NCBI GenBank assembly: GCA_002292405.1
Contig: DBBW01000002.1
Location: forward strand, 1 to 37,332
From: Flavobacteriales bacterium UBA974
Lineage (GTDB): Bacteria; Bacteroidota; Bacteroidia; Flavobacteriales_D; Sanyastnellaceae
Length of the DNA: 37,332 nucleotides
Direction: 5' to 3'
Below, piece after piece: positions 1 to 8,539 of this stretch (position 1 is its first letter; every line of letters begins with the position of its first letter). The position numbers and the translations under genes were made by a program. The notes under the pieces were generated by a model, which did no database searches, had not been told where the DNA came from, and worked only from the letters and a program-made list of their open reading frames with translations.

Positions 1-162
1 TCCATTACTGCGAATGGAGTTGATCTTGTAGATGAAAATGCAGCTCTTTCAAATAGCATTATCGCACTTGAAACAGAGATTACTACTTTAGATACTTTGA
101 TTTTGAATTTACAAGACATCGTTACCGATCTACAAAACCAAATTAATCTACTCACTGAGTAA
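1..162 (+). CDS. C-terminal end of a coiled-coil protein (partial)
   Basis: An open frame runs from the window edge to a TAA at 160-162 and encodes about 53 residues. The visible sequence is a leucine/isoleucine heptad-like stretch (SIIALETEITTLDTLILNLQ, then NQINLLTE at the very end), so it should form a coiled coil. The start lies outside the window. This kind of C-terminal coiled coil is common in large exported Bacteroidota proteins and in tail-fibre-like proteins, but nothing here identifies a family. It converges with the GNAT gene, whose stop is about 40 bases away. Confidence 0.6.
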   Translation, partial: SITANGVDLVDENAALSNSIIALETEITTLDTLILNLQDIVTDLQNQINLLTE

Positions 163-200
163 TGTTGTAGTTTCTAAACATTAAAAAGGGAACCCACAGA

Positions 201-1373
201 CTACGAACCTTTTACGACCTCACACTTCACAAACTCTGCGTTTGGATCAAATAGCAATCTATATGTGTTGAGTTTCTGGTATGGGGTATCTGAAAGAATA
301 TTAACAATGTGCATCATTTTGGGATTGAAATCCCCAATCCACGTAATGATCATTTTCTTGTATTGAATTTTATGGTGTCTCAGAGCCTTCTTAATCTCAT
401 CCATCATCAAGCTTTCAACTCCGTTTTTTTGGTGTTTCGGAACTACACCAAATACGACAGCAAAAGCGTTTTGAGGCTTTCTAAACCTTTTGTACAATAA
501 GAATTTCAACTTACCTAAAAGGTTTAAATTGCCATTTACATATTTGAAAATCTCATTTAATTCAGGCAGAGATACCATAAAAGCAACAGGTTCTGAATTG
601 TGATATACAAACCAGACCAACTTCTCATCAATGACCATCTTCATTTTTTTAAAGATGAGAAGCGCTCTTTCTGAGCTTATACCTTTAAAACCTGAGTGTG
701 TTTTCCAAGCGGAATTATAGATCGTTCTGAAATCTTCTGCGTATTCGCTCAATTTGCTCAACTCAATATGACGAAAGCTATAACCCTCTCTGTCATTCAT
801 CTGGCTTACCTTTCTACTAAAAGTCTCTTTCATGGGATCTTGTATTCCCACTTCATACATATACTGTGAGAAAAACACTTTAAAACCATATTCCTCAAAA
901 ATTCCACGATAGTATGAAGGCTGATAGGCATTCCCATAAATGGGCGGTTTATCATACCCCTCAATTAAGAGCCCCCAATACTTATTTCTCTCTCCAAAAT
1001 TAATAGGACCATCCATTGCTTGAACCCCTAAATCCTCTAGCCAATTTCTAGCTGTATCAAACAAAGTAAATGCCGCAGATTTATCGTTTATAGATTCAAA
1101 AAAACCAACCCCCCCTGTAGGTTGCCTCTCCTTTTTTGATTGCCTATAATCTATGAAGGCCGCTATTCTTCCAATATCTTCACCTGAATCATTTTTTAAC
1201 AGCCATCTTCTGGCTACTCCATTTCTAAATAGGTGGTTTTTTTTCTCGTCAAAAACATCTTCAACCTCTTGCTTAATATGAGGGATCCAATTTTCATCAT
1301 TTCTATAAACCGTGAATGGAACCTTGTGAAATCTTTTAATTTCTCTTTTCGATAAAACAGGTGTTATTTTCAT
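201..1373 (-). CDS. GNAT-fold protein, YghO-like family
   Basis: A 390-residue cytoplasmic protein with no signal peptide or membrane segment. The N-terminal part (about 1-190) is rich in aromatic residues and includes the segment DGPINFGERNKYWGLLIEGY. The C-terminal half (about 195-380) has the layout of a GNAT acyltransferase fold, with a strand carrying EPVAFMVSLPELNEI. I recognise this as the YghO-type family of GNAT-like proteins, common in Bacteroidota and without an assigned substrate. The ATG at 1373 is the natural start and is preceded by a weak -7 box (TATCTTTA, 1409-1402). It is transcribed divergently from the short-chain dehydrogenase, 118 bases away. The substrate is unknown. 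Confidence 0.7.
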   Translation of the reverse strand: MKITPVLSKREIKRFHKVPFTVYRNDENWIPHIKQEVEDVFDEKKNHLFRNGVARRWLLKNDSGEDIGRIAAFIDYRQSKKERQPTGGVGFFESINDKSAAFTLFDTARNWLEDLGVQAMDGPINFGERNKYWGLLIEGYDKPPIYGNAYQPSYYRGIFEEYGFKVFFSQYMYEVGIQDPMKETFSRKVSQMNDREGYSFRHIELSKLSEYAEDFRTIYNSAWKTHSGFKGISSERALLIFKKMKMVIDEKLVWFVYHNSEPVAFMVSLPELNEIFKYVNGNLNLLGKLKFLLYKRFRKPQNAFAVVFGVVPKHQKNGVESLMMDEIKKALRHHKIQYKKMIITWIGDFNPKMMHIVNILSDTPYQKLNTYRLLFDPNAEFVKCEVVKGS

Positions 1374-1491
1374 TCTATTAATTCAGCAGAATATTGGTTC
1401 ATAAAGATATTAAAAAAGGCAAATCAATATGTACTTATTTATCAAAACATTTTTGTAATTTACACCATTGGTTAAATCTCTTATTATTTAG

Positions 1492-2289
1492 ATGGACAAC
1501 AAAATCGTGGTTATAACTGGTGGGAGTTCTGGTATTGGCAGAGCCTTATGCAATTGTTTTATTGACGCAGGTTATAAAGTTGCAATTGCATCTCGGTCGG
1601 TGGAAATTCTTGAAAAAGTTAAATCTGACCTTCGTTCAGAAGGACATGAAATCTTAACCGTTAAAACAGATGTTAGGGTAGACAACGATTGTAAGAATCT
1701 GGTTGATAAGGTGATAGAGAAATATGGCAAGATTGACGTTTTCATTAACAATGCGGGTATTACCTGGTATGAGAGTAATGAAGATGGAATCAATATTAAA
1801 AAACACAAAGAGATCATGGACACAAACCATTTTGGCACTGTTCAATGTACCAAATACGCGTTGCCTCATTTACTTAAGAGTAAAGGAAGTCTCGTGGGGG
1901 TGTGCTCAATCGCTGGCGAAGTGGGGCTACCAAATCGTTCAGCATATTCCGCATCTAAGTTTGCAATGAATGGTTTCCTGAATTCTCTGAGAGTTCAATA
2001 CTTAAACAAAGGTCTTCAAGTATTAATTACATACGTTGGATACACATCCACAAACATTAGAAAAATAGTCAAGGATGACTCTAAATCCAGTCACTTCCCT
2101 CCTGGCTATGGTGACGCTGTAAAAGAAAAAGGAATGATGACCCCCGCAGAAGCTGCTACCCATATTTTTAACGGCGTAAAAAAGAGAAAAAGATCTGTCA
2201 GATCTTCTGCTGTTGGACAACTCACCGTTTGGTTAAATAAATTGTTTCCCCGACTCAACGACAAGCTCGCCGCTAAGTATTACAGCTAA
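1492..2289 (+). CDS. SDR family NAD(P)-dependent oxidoreductase
   Basis: A 265-residue classical short-chain dehydrogenase/reductase. The Rossmann glycine motif TGGSSGIG is at residues 9-16, the NNAG motif at 86-89, the catalytic serine near 139 (CSIAGEVG) and YSASK supplies Tyr152 and Lys156, so the catalytic set is complete. ASRS at 33-36 after the second strand, with an Arg in place of the usual Asp, suggests NADP(H) preference. The C-terminal tail (LNKLFPRLNDKLAAKYYS) is amphipathic and resembles membrane-associated DHRS7-like enzymes. It is monocistronic: the next gene downstream is a tRNA on the other strand, separated by a terminator. The substrate cannot be told from sequence. Confidence 0.85.
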   Translation: MDNKIVVITGGSSGIGRALCNCFIDAGYKVAIASRSVEILEKVKSDLRSEGHEILTVKTDVRVDNDCKNLVDKVIEKYGKIDVFINNAGITWYESNEDGINIKKHKEIMDTNHFGTVQCTKYALPHLLKSKGSLVGVCSIAGEVGLPNRSAYSASKFAMNGFLNSLRVQYLNKGLQVLITYVGYTSTNIRKIVKDDSKSSHFPPGYGDAVKEKGMMTPAEAATHIFNGVKKRKRSVRSSAVGQLTVWLNKLFPRLNDKLAAKYYS

Positions 2290-2293
2290 AAAC

Positions 2294-2326
2294 AAAACCC
2301 CGCTATCCGAGTGATAACGAGGTTTT
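2294..2326 (-). terminator. Rho-independent terminator of tRNA-Gln (possibly bidirectional)
   Basis: Read on the minus strand this is a 14-bp stem with two G-U pairs (AAAACCTCGTTATC pairing with GATAGCGGGGTTTT) and a loop of a few bases, followed by GTTTTT. It lies directly downstream of tRNA-Gln. On the plus strand the same stem has two A-C mismatches, so termination of the short-chain dehydrogenase mRNA would be weaker. The GC-rich stem flanked by A and T runs is a common Bacteroidota terminator form. Confidence 0.75.
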
Positions 2327-2337
2327 AAAATGTTGAG

Positions 2338-2411
2338 TGGTTGCCCCACCAGGACTCGAACCTGAAACGTCTGCACCAAAAGCAGATGTGTTGCCATTAC
2401 ACCATGGGGCA
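2338..2411 (-). tRNA. tRNA-Gln (anticodon TTG)
   Basis: A full cloverleaf can be drawn on the minus strand. The acceptor stem is TGCCCCA/TGGGGCA with a U1-A72 pair, a hallmark of tRNA-Gln. The D stem is GTGT/ACAC. The anticodon stem is TCTGC/GCAGA with loop TTTTGGT, giving anticodon TTG (reads CAA). The T arm has the TTCGAGT loop. The discriminator is A (2341) and CCA is encoded at 2340-2338. A -7 promoter box lies 10 bases upstream and a hairpin terminator follows. Confidence 0.95.
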
Positions 2412-2421
2412 AAAACGTGTG

Positions 2422-2429
2422 CAAAGATA
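2422..2429 (-). promoter_or_regulatory. -7 promoter box of tRNA-Gln
   Basis: TATCTTTG on the minus strand matches the Bacteroidota -7 consensus TAnnTTTG exactly and ends 10 bases before the tRNA 5' end, which leaves a leader of a few bases. No clear -33 TTG is seen 19-21 bases upstream. Confidence 0.7.
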
Positions 2430-2469
2430 GTAAAGTTAGACTAATTTATTAAGTAAATTGCAGTACTAA

Positions 2470-3915
2470 ATGGAAGTACTAAATCTCATTCAAGGCAAGT
2501 TTATTTCTGCCAAAAGCGGTGAATGGCTTGACCTTACCAACCCAAGCAAAGGTAAGGTTTACGGTCGACTGCCTAGATCTAGATCTGAAGATGTCAATCT
2601 TGCTGTAGAATCTGCCAACAAGGCGTTTAAAAGCTGGTCAGATACACCTAGTGGCGAACGAGCTGCTTGCTTGAATAGACTTGCTGATTTAGTTGCAAAA
2701 AACGCAGAGCTGCTCTCTTGTGTAGAATCAACTGACAATGGTAAACCTATAGCGTTAGCTAGCTCTGTTGATATTCCAAGGGCTGAATTAAATCTTCGAT
2801 TCTACGCTTCGGCAATTCAGCACTTTGCTTCTGAATCACACTCTATGGAGGGAGTGGCTATCAATTACACTCTTAGGAAGCCATTGGGCGTAGTTGCATG
2901 TATCTCCCCGTGGAATCTTCCACTTTACCTATTTACTTGGAAGGTAGCACCTGCATTAGCCGCTGGGAACTGTGTAGTTGCCAAGCCCTCAGAAATAACT
3001 CCTGTAACAGCATACTTGTTAAGCACATGGGTGAAAGAGGCTGGTTTCCCAGATGGTGTCTTTAACATCATACACGGTTTGGGAACAGAGGTGGGAGACG
3101 CTTTAGTTCGTCACCCAAAAATAGCAGCAGTTAGCTTTACAGGAGGTACAGAAACTGGTGCTCATATCGCTTCTGTAACGGCTCCACGTTTTAAGAAATT
3201 GAGCTTGGAGTTAGGCGGAAAGAATGCTTCCATCATATTTGATGATTGCGATTTAGTGGATGCATTAGCGACGACTATGCGTTCTTCTTTCGCCAATCAA
3301 GGCCAAATTTGTCTTTGCGGTTCTCGTATTCTTGTCGAGAAATCTCTCTACCCGAAATTTCGGGATATGTTGGTCGAAAAAGCGAAGAAAATGAAGGTCG
3401 GCGATCCTCAAAATCCCACTACAAAAATGGGTGCTGTCGTCTCTAAAGATCACCGCGATAAAATTTTATCGTACATTGATTTAGCACGCTCAGAAGGTGG
3501 AAAAATCTTATGTGGAGGTAATGCAACAACTCCGGAAAATGAACCACAGTTGTCAGAAGGCTATTACATTCAACCTACTATTATAGAAGGGCTCAACTTT
3601 GATTGCCGGGTAAATCAAGAAGAGGTTTTCGGTCCTGTAGTTACCATTCAACCTTTTGAATCAGATGAAGAAGCTGTTTATTTTGCGAATAGCACCGAGT
3701 ATGGTCTAGCGGCTACCGTTTGGACAAAAGATTTAAAAAGAGCTCACAACATGGCTGCAGCATTAGAAACTGGAATTGTTTGGGTAAACTGCTGGCTCTT
3801 GAGAGACTTAAGAACGCCATTTGGAGGAGTTAAAAACTCAGGCGTGGGGAGAGAAGGTGGATTCGAAGCACTACAGTTCTTTACAGAACCTCAAAATGTT
3901 TGTATCAAACTCTAG
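2470..3915 (+). CDS. Aldehyde dehydrogenase, 2-aminomuconate semialdehyde dehydrogenase-like
   Basis: A 481-residue NAD-dependent aldehyde dehydrogenase of normal length. Catalytic residues are in place: Asn149 in SPWNLPL, Glu247 in LELGGKN and nucleophile Cys281 in NQGQICLCGSR. The ICLCGSR block and the C-terminal VNCWLLRDLRTPFGG block are typical of the ALDH8A1/2-aminomuconate-6-semialdehyde dehydrogenase group, which acts in tryptophan breakdown through kynurenine and in meta-cleavage of aromatics. No other kynurenine-pathway gene is in the window, so the substrate is inferred from motifs only. Its stop codon overlaps that of the OmpA-family gene on the other strand within one CTAG (3912-3915). 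Confidence 0.85.
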   Translation: MEVLNLIQGKFISAKSGEWLDLTNPSKGKVYGRLPRSRSEDVNLAVESANKAFKSWSDTPSGERAACLNRLADLVAKNAELLSCVESTDNGKPIALASSVDIPRAELNLRFYASAIQHFASESHSMEGVAINYTLRKPLGVVACISPWNLPLYLFTWKVAPALAAGNCVVAKPSEITPVTAYLLSTWVKEAGFPDGVFNIIHGLGTEVGDALVRHPKIAAVSFTGGTETGAHIASVTAPRFKKLSLELGGKNASIIFDDCDLVDALATTMRSSFANQGQICLCGSRILVEKSLYPKFRDMLVEKAKKMKVGDPQNPTTKMGAVVSKDHRDKILSYIDLARSEGGKILCGGNATTPENEPQLSEGYYIQPTIIEGLNFDCRVNQEEVFGPVVTIQPFESDEEAVYFANSTEYGLAATVWTKDLKRAHNMAAALETGIVWVNCWLLRDLRTPFGGVKNSGVGREGGFEALQFFTEPQNVCIKL

Positions 3916-4880
3916 TCCTCTAAGAGGTCAAATAAAGCATCAAGTTTCGGGGCTAGAATAACTTCAATTCTACGGTTTCTCGATTTATCCCCTGGGTTAA
4001 CGGGGTGAAACTCTCCTCGTCCGGATGCTGTGAGAACTGATGGATCAACGCCAGGTTGGGCGCTTATAATCTCGAGGACAGAAGTTGCGCGAAGCACAGA
4101 CAATTCCCAATTGTTATGTGGAAAGCTTTTAGAGACTAGCTTATCTGAATCCGTGTGTCCTTCGATAACAATTTCCAAATCTTCTTGCTCAGCGATAACT
4201 GAACCGAGAGAAGCTAGGAGCTCTCTACCTTTTACGTCTACAACTGCAGAGCCTGAAGCAAATAACAATTCTGCCTCTAAACTTACATAAACTTTACCAT
4301 CTCTTTGCTCAACCGTTAAACCACTTCCCTCAAATCCAAGGAGAGCCCTTTCTAAACGGTTACGCAATGCTTTAGCAGTTTTATCACGAGATGCAAGGAG
4401 GTTTTCTAATTCTTCAACTCTCGCACTCCTAGACTCGAGATCAGCGCTTCTTTCAGCTAGATCTTTTTCTAGTTCGAGAAGGGCATCTTCTCTGATTTGG
4501 AGTTGTTTTCTGATTCTATTTACATCTTCAAGGAGCACTCTGTTTTCCTCATTTAGAGATGATAAACGATCTCCGCTTTGGTCTGTAAGCGCATCATTTA
4601 ATTGACGAAGACGATTGATTTCATCTGTTGATTCAGCAACAAACCGACCCATTCGGGCAGTATCTGCAGAAAGTTCTTCCCTTACTTCTGTCAATGTCTC
4701 TAATTGTCCTCTTAGCTCTATAACTTCGATTTCAACATCTTGACTGTTAAGCCTTAGAACAGTATTTTCCTTATCTATTTGTTCGCAATTATCCTGTAAC
4801 TCATCGAACTGCTTAGCTGTTACACAACCAGAAAGCAGAATTATTGCAATTGTTATTGCGGAAAATGTAGGTGTCCTCAT
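3912..4880 (-). CDS. OmpA-family lipoprotein with coiled-coil stalk
   Basis: A 322-residue protein. The signal peptide ends in the lipobox LSGC, so Cys19 should be lipidated. Residues about 25-175 are a long Glu/Leu/Arg-rich coiled coil. Residues about 190-312 form an OmpA C-terminal peptidoglycan-binding domain, with IEGHTDSDK and the typical RNRRIEV near the end. The architecture (lipid anchor, stalk, peptidoglycan-binding domain) is that of Pal-like envelope tethers. The cysteine-rich lipoprotein gene lies 88 bases upstream on the same strand, and an inverted repeat lies between them. Binding to diaminopimelate in peptidoglycan is inferred from the family. Confidence 0.88.
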   Translation of the reverse strand: MRTPTFSAITIAIILLSGCVTAKQFDELQDNCEQIDKENTVLRLNSQDVEIEVIELRGQLETLTEVREELSADTARMGRFVAESTDEINRLRQLNDALTDQSGDRLSSLNEENRVLLEDVNRIRKQLQIREDALLELEKDLAERSADLESRSARVEELENLLASRDKTAKALRNRLERALLGFEGSGLTVEQRDGKVYVSLEAELLFASGSAVVDVKGRELLASLGSVIAEQEDLEIVIEGHTDSDKLVSKSFPHNNWELSVLRATSVLEIISAQPGVDPSVLTASGRGEFHPVNPGDKSRNRRIEVILAPKLDALFDLLED

Positions 4881-4912
4881 AACTGTGCAAGTTCTAAACG
4901 TTATGATCTAAT

Positions 4913-4953
4913 TTGACATTTATGCAAGCGTATTATTCACACTAAAATGTCAA
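4913..4953. repeat. Inverted repeat between two lipoprotein genes
   Basis: Nine-base arms TTGACATTT (4913-4921) and AAATGTCAA (4945-4953) are perfect reverse complements separated by 23 bases. They lie upstream of the OmpA-family gene start (4880) and 16 bases past the stop of the cysteine-rich lipoprotein gene. It could be an operator or part of a weak terminator; there is no T run. Confidence 0.35.
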
Positions 4954-4968
4954 TCTCTAAGGTTAATT

Positions 4969-5934
4969 CTAGTTAATTGGAATCGCGAAGTTTCCCTGAG
5001 AAATAGTAACTCCAGCCCCTGCTGTGCTTTGCATATTTCCAGAAAAAGTACCGGTTACATACCCTCCAGAACCTGAAACTACATAAGTAAGTTCCATCGT
5101 AATGTTTCCACCGTTGGAGGTAGCATATGTCACAGCAGCTCCTATAGCCTCGTATGCTCCTGCTGTCCCTGGTGCTGTAGCTAAATTCATAGGAATAACA
5201 ACTCCGTTCTCCCATCCAGTTGCTGGTTCAGCCATAATAAAGCCAATCTGAGCAGTCGTTACAGACACCCCTGCAATGGCTATACTTGTTCCATCCATCA
5301 TAGCTGATGCGGAAGCATCACCATAAAACTGTTGGCCATTTGCTTTCCAAGCGATAGCTCCCTCACAAGGCTCACAAGATGAACCACCACAGTCTATGTA
5401 TAATTCGTCGCCATCTTGAAGGCCATTTGTACAATCTCCTGTTGTTGGACATGGGTCACAATCAGAACCTCCGCAGTCGACACCAATTTCTGAGCCATTC
5501 ATTTCACCATCTGTGCATGTTGGACATGGGTCACAGTTAGGGCCTCCGCAATCAACGCCTTCTTCAAATCCGTTAGGCAAACCATCGCCACATAGCTCAG
5601 GGCAAGCTGGACAACCATCGCAACCACAGTCAATCCCAAGTTCACCTGGATCAAGCTGACCGTTGAAAGAAGGGTCGCAGGGACCACATTCTCCGCCACA
5701 ATCAACCCATTGCTCACCTAAAAGCGCATCCCACAGGTCGTTTTCACATGGGTCACAAGGATCGCATATCGTTCCACCACAATCGATGAGTTCTTCGCCG
5801 TTATTTAACTCGCCATCGTAACAATTTTCACCGATAAGATTGTCATCATTTAAACATCCACTACATGATGCTAAAAGCGTGACAGCGAAGAGGAAAGTAA
5901 CAAAAGTGTTGAAAGAAGATAGGTGCAGTTTCAT
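4969..5934 (-). CDS. Lipoprotein with DCGG cysteine-rich repeats
   Basis: A 321-residue protein. The signal peptide ends in LLASC, so Cys24 is the likely lipidation site. Residues about 33-190 contain six imperfect repeats of roughly 25 residues with the pattern NG-x-E-x-GVDCGG-x-x-CxPC; the second and third are irregular. Repeats of this kind occur in many marine Bacteroidota surface proteins, and paired cysteines suggest disulfides. The C-terminal part (about 193-321, beginning WKANGQQF) is a glycine- and threonine-rich beta domain resembling the DUF6252 type. Surface exposure is inferred; the function is unknown. Confidence 0.75.
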   Translation of the reverse strand: MKLHLSSFNTFVTFLFAVTLLASCSGCLNDDNLIGENCYDGELNNGEELIDCGGTICDPCDPCENDLWDALLGEQWVDCGGECGPCDPSFNGQLDPGELGIDCGCDGCPACPELCGDGLPNGFEEGVDCGGPNCDPCPTCTDGEMNGSEIGVDCGGSDCDPCPTTGDCTNGLQDGDELYIDCGGSSCEPCEGAIAWKANGQQFYGDASASAMMDGTSIAIAGVSVTTAQIGFIMAEPATGWENGVVIPMNLATAPGTAGAYEAIGAAVTYATSNGGNITMELTYVVSGSGGYVTGTFSGNMQSTAGAGVTISQGNFAIPIN

Positions 5935-5983
5935 TGTAGGTGTTTTATATGCGTATTTTCGGCGTGCCGTAAAAACATGTGCC

Positions 5984-5991
5984 CAAAGATA
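5984..5991 (-). promoter_or_regulatory. -7 promoter box of the cysteine-rich lipoprotein gene
   Basis: TATCTTTG on the minus strand matches TAnnTTTG exactly. It lies 49 bases before the ATG at 5934, so a 5' leader of about 45 bases is expected. A -33 TTG at the usual distance is not evident. Confidence 0.55.
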
Positions 5992-6008
5992 GGAATAGAA
6001 TCATATAG

Positions 6009-7730
6009 ATGGATAATCTCAAATGGAAAGCGGCTGAATCTCCTAAAAAAAAGGCTGTAAAAGACTTGTGTGCAGAGACTGGATTAACTTATATGGTTGC
6101 ACAAATCCTTGTGCAGCGAGGGGTTGCCACTCTAGCTGAAGCTGAAAATTTCATGCGGCCTAAGCTTGAAGACTTGCACGACCCAGAGACCATGTTAAAC
6201 ATGGAAAAAGCTGTGAAAAGATTAAATAAGGCTATAAATAAGGGTGAGCGTATCATGGTTTATGGTGATTATGATGTTGACGGTACTACCTCTGTTGCGA
6301 TGGTTTCCACTTTTTTAGAAGGTTTAAATGTGCAGATAGTTCCCTATATCCCTATGAGGTATCAAGAAGGATATGGGGTTTCTAGAGACGGGGTAGATAG
6401 GGCTCGAAAGTCAGGTTGCACAATCCTCATTACGTTAGATTGTGGGACCAAAGATTATGACGCTTTAGAATATGCCGCAAGCTTCGGGTTAGATACGATA
6501 GTCTGTGATCATCATCTCCCAGCTGATGAACTTCCCAATTGTTTTGCGCTCCTTAACCCGAAACAACCAGGATGTGAATACCCTTTTAAAGAACTTTCAG
6601 GTGCGGGCGTAGCTTTCAAAATGTTATCTGCTCTTGTCCCTTATATAGGGCTTACGATGGATTCCGTCTACGATCATTTAGATCTATTGGCTTTAAGTAT
6701 AGGGGCAGATTTGGTCGATATTACTGGTGAGAATAGAATTCTGGCTTACCACGGAATGCTCAATTTAAGAGAGCATATGAGACCGGGAATTAGGGCTATG
6801 CTTCAAGTGGCAGGAATTGAAGAAGCTCCAAAAACCGTCAGAGATATGAGTTTCAGCTTAGGCCCCAGAATCAATGCTGCTGGTCGTGTAGGTCATGCAT
6901 TAACGGCAGCCAAGCTTCTAATGGCAAATGATGAGGGTAGCGCACTTGAGTTGGCAAGTCAGTTAGAAACCATGAATCAAGCAAGGCGAGACATAGATGA
7001 AGATTTAACCGAGGAGGCGATTGCTCTGATGGCAGAGCAGCCACCTGGCAGGTCTTGCACAATTGTACATGGCGAAGGTTGGCATAGAGGAGTTTTGGGG
7101 ATAGTCGCTAGTAGGCTTGTTGAACAGCGGTATTGCCCTACGATTGTACTTTCTGAAGAGAATGAAGTCCTAACAGGGAGTGCGCGTAGTGTGCCCGGGA
7201 TTGATATTCACGAGGCTTTCGAAAAGTGTAGACATCTTATTGAACAATTCGGAGGGCATCCTATGGCTGCAGGTTTAACGATTCGTAAGGAAAATATGGA
7301 TGCTTTTACCACAGAGCTAAATGCTGCAATTACAGCCCAAACAGAAGATGATATCCCCAAGCCCACAGTCTCCTTCCATATGCCTATTAACATTAACGAA
7401 TTAAACCCTACAATGTACAGGGAGTTTGAGCGATTGGGGCCATTTGGGCCATGTAATGAGGTTCCTGTATTTATGGCTAAGGGGGTGGTAACTGCCATCC
7501 CTCCGAGAACGGTAGGTCATGGAGGTAGGCACTTAAAACTTGTTGTTCAATCTGCTGAAAACCCGCTTCATAGATTTGAGGCTTTAGGATTCGGAATGGG
7601 AGAAAGAATAGATGAGGTAAGGGCTTGGAGGTCCTTTGACGTGGTTTTTACACTCGCTAGAAACACTTTCCGAGGAAAATCTACTTTGAATTTACACCTA
7701 CGAGATATTAGAGTTCACAAATTCGTGTGA
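6009..7730 (+). CDS. recJ: Single-stranded-DNA-specific exonuclease RecJ
   Basis: A 573-residue protein of the DHH family, close to the usual RecJ length. Motif I is DYDVDG (residues 87-92), the DHH motif is CDHHLP (around 166-171), and the DHHA1 part carries GPRINAAGR (around 286-294) and FGGHPMAAG. The C-terminal OB-fold domain (from about 450) is present. RecJ degrades single-stranded DNA 5' to 3' in recombination and mismatch repair. It is divergent from the lipoprotein gene, and its 3' end overlaps that of the mechanosensitive channel gene on the other strand by 16 bases. Confidence 0.95.
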   Translation: MDNLKWKAAESPKKKAVKDLCAETGLTYMVAQILVQRGVATLAEAENFMRPKLEDLHDPETMLNMEKAVKRLNKAINKGERIMVYGDYDVDGTTSVAMVSTFLEGLNVQIVPYIPMRYQEGYGVSRDGVDRARKSGCTILITLDCGTKDYDALEYAASFGLDTIVCDHHLPADELPNCFALLNPKQPGCEYPFKELSGAGVAFKMLSALVPYIGLTMDSVYDHLDLLALSIGADLVDITGENRILAYHGMLNLREHMRPGIRAMLQVAGIEEAPKTVRDMSFSLGPRINAAGRVGHALTAAKLLMANDEGSALELASQLETMNQARRDIDEDLTEEAIALMAEQPPGRSCTIVHGEGWHRGVLGIVASRLVEQRYCPTIVLSEENEVLTGSARSVPGIDIHEAFEKCRHLIEQFGGHPMAAGLTIRKENMDAFTTELNAAITAQTEDDIPKPTVSFHMPININELNPTMYREFERLGPFGPCNEVPVFMAKGVVTAIPPRTVGHGGRHLKLVVQSAENPLHRFEALGFGMGERIDEVRAWRSFDVVFTLARNTFRGKSTLNLHLRDIRVHKFV

Positions 7731-8539
7731 ACGTGCACGTCTCTTTGAGGGAATGGAATCTTAATGTCGTTTTCTCTGAAAGCAGCATCAATTTTAAAGC
7801 GAACATCACTCTCAATTAAATTTCTATCCCAAGGAGATTTTACCCATCCACGGACTTCGAAAACCAAGGCAGAATCGCCAAATGATTTAAAGATAACTTG
7901 AGGCTTGGGAGATTGAACTACTTGGGTTTGGACTTGCATAGAATAAAAAAGAATTTCTGAAACAATCTTAACATCAGTTCCATAAGCCACACCGACTTCC
8001 ACACTAATACGAGTTGTACTCTGCCCTTGAGTTAGGTTGCGAACCGAGTCGCCAGAAATCTTTGAGTTAGGCATAACAACAAGGTCTCCACAAACCGTTT
8101 CCACACTCGTGGCGCGCAATGCGATGTTCTTTACCCTCACTAAATCATCTCCCACTTCTAACTCATCTCCCACCCTAACACCTCCCTCAAATAGAAGAAC
8201 GAACCCTGAAATAACATCGTTGAAGAAACTCTGAAGACCTATACCCACACCCACCAATAAAGCAGCGGAACCTGCCCAAAGTACAGTGAGGTTAAAGCCA
8301 AAAATATCCGTAACAATGAAAATAGTAATGATGTAGATCAGTGTTCTCGCAAGACGGAAAATTAAAAACCTACGGCCCTCGTCTAATCTTCTGTTTTTTG
8401 CAAATTTACCAAGCGTTTTCTTGGTCACATAAATGAAAAATCTTGCCGCAAAAACAGCAAGAATTACCTCTAAAGCTTCTTGAACACTTACATCATAGGT
8501 TCCAAACTGTAGGCTTTTTGAAAGAAATTCATTAATCAT
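7715..8539 (-). CDS. MscS-family small-conductance mechanosensitive channel
   Basis: A 274-residue membrane protein. Three hydrophobic segments are visible: about 18-38 (VQEALEVILAVFAARFFIYV), about 64-82 (ARTLIYIITIFIVTDIFGF) and the pore-lining helix about 88-112 (LWAGSAALLVGVGIGLQSFF, with the Gly/Ala spacing of TM3). The soluble beta domain follows with FEGGVRVGDELEVGD and NSKISGD. Length and layout match MscS itself. The ATG overlaps the dnaG stop by four bases (ATGA on the minus strand), so the two are probably translationally coupled. It releases osmolytes on hypo-osmotic shock (family knowledge). Confidence 0.9.
   Translation of the reverse strand: MINEFLSKSLQFGTYDVSVQEALEVILAVFAARFFIYVTKKTLGKFAKNRRLDEGRRFLIFRLARTLIYIITIFIVTDIFGFNLTVLWAGSAALLVGVGIGLQSFFNDVISGFVLLFEGGVRVGDELEVGDDLVRVKNIALRATSVETVCGDLVVMPNSKISGDSVRNLTQGQSTTRISVEVGVAYGTDVKIVSEILFYSMQVQTQVVQSPKPQVIFKSFGDSALVFEVRGWVKSPWDRNLIESDVRFKIDAAFRENDIKIPFPQRDVHVHTNL

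Noticed and set aside
4913..4953. Terminator for the cysteine-rich lipoprotein gene
   Set aside because: The 23-base loop is long and no T run follows; kept only as an inverted repeat.
6871..7062. A minus-strand frame within recJ, and similar antisense frames in dnaG, yicC and feoB
   Set aside because: They lie fully inside well-supported genes, have no family features and show the composition expected of shadow frames.
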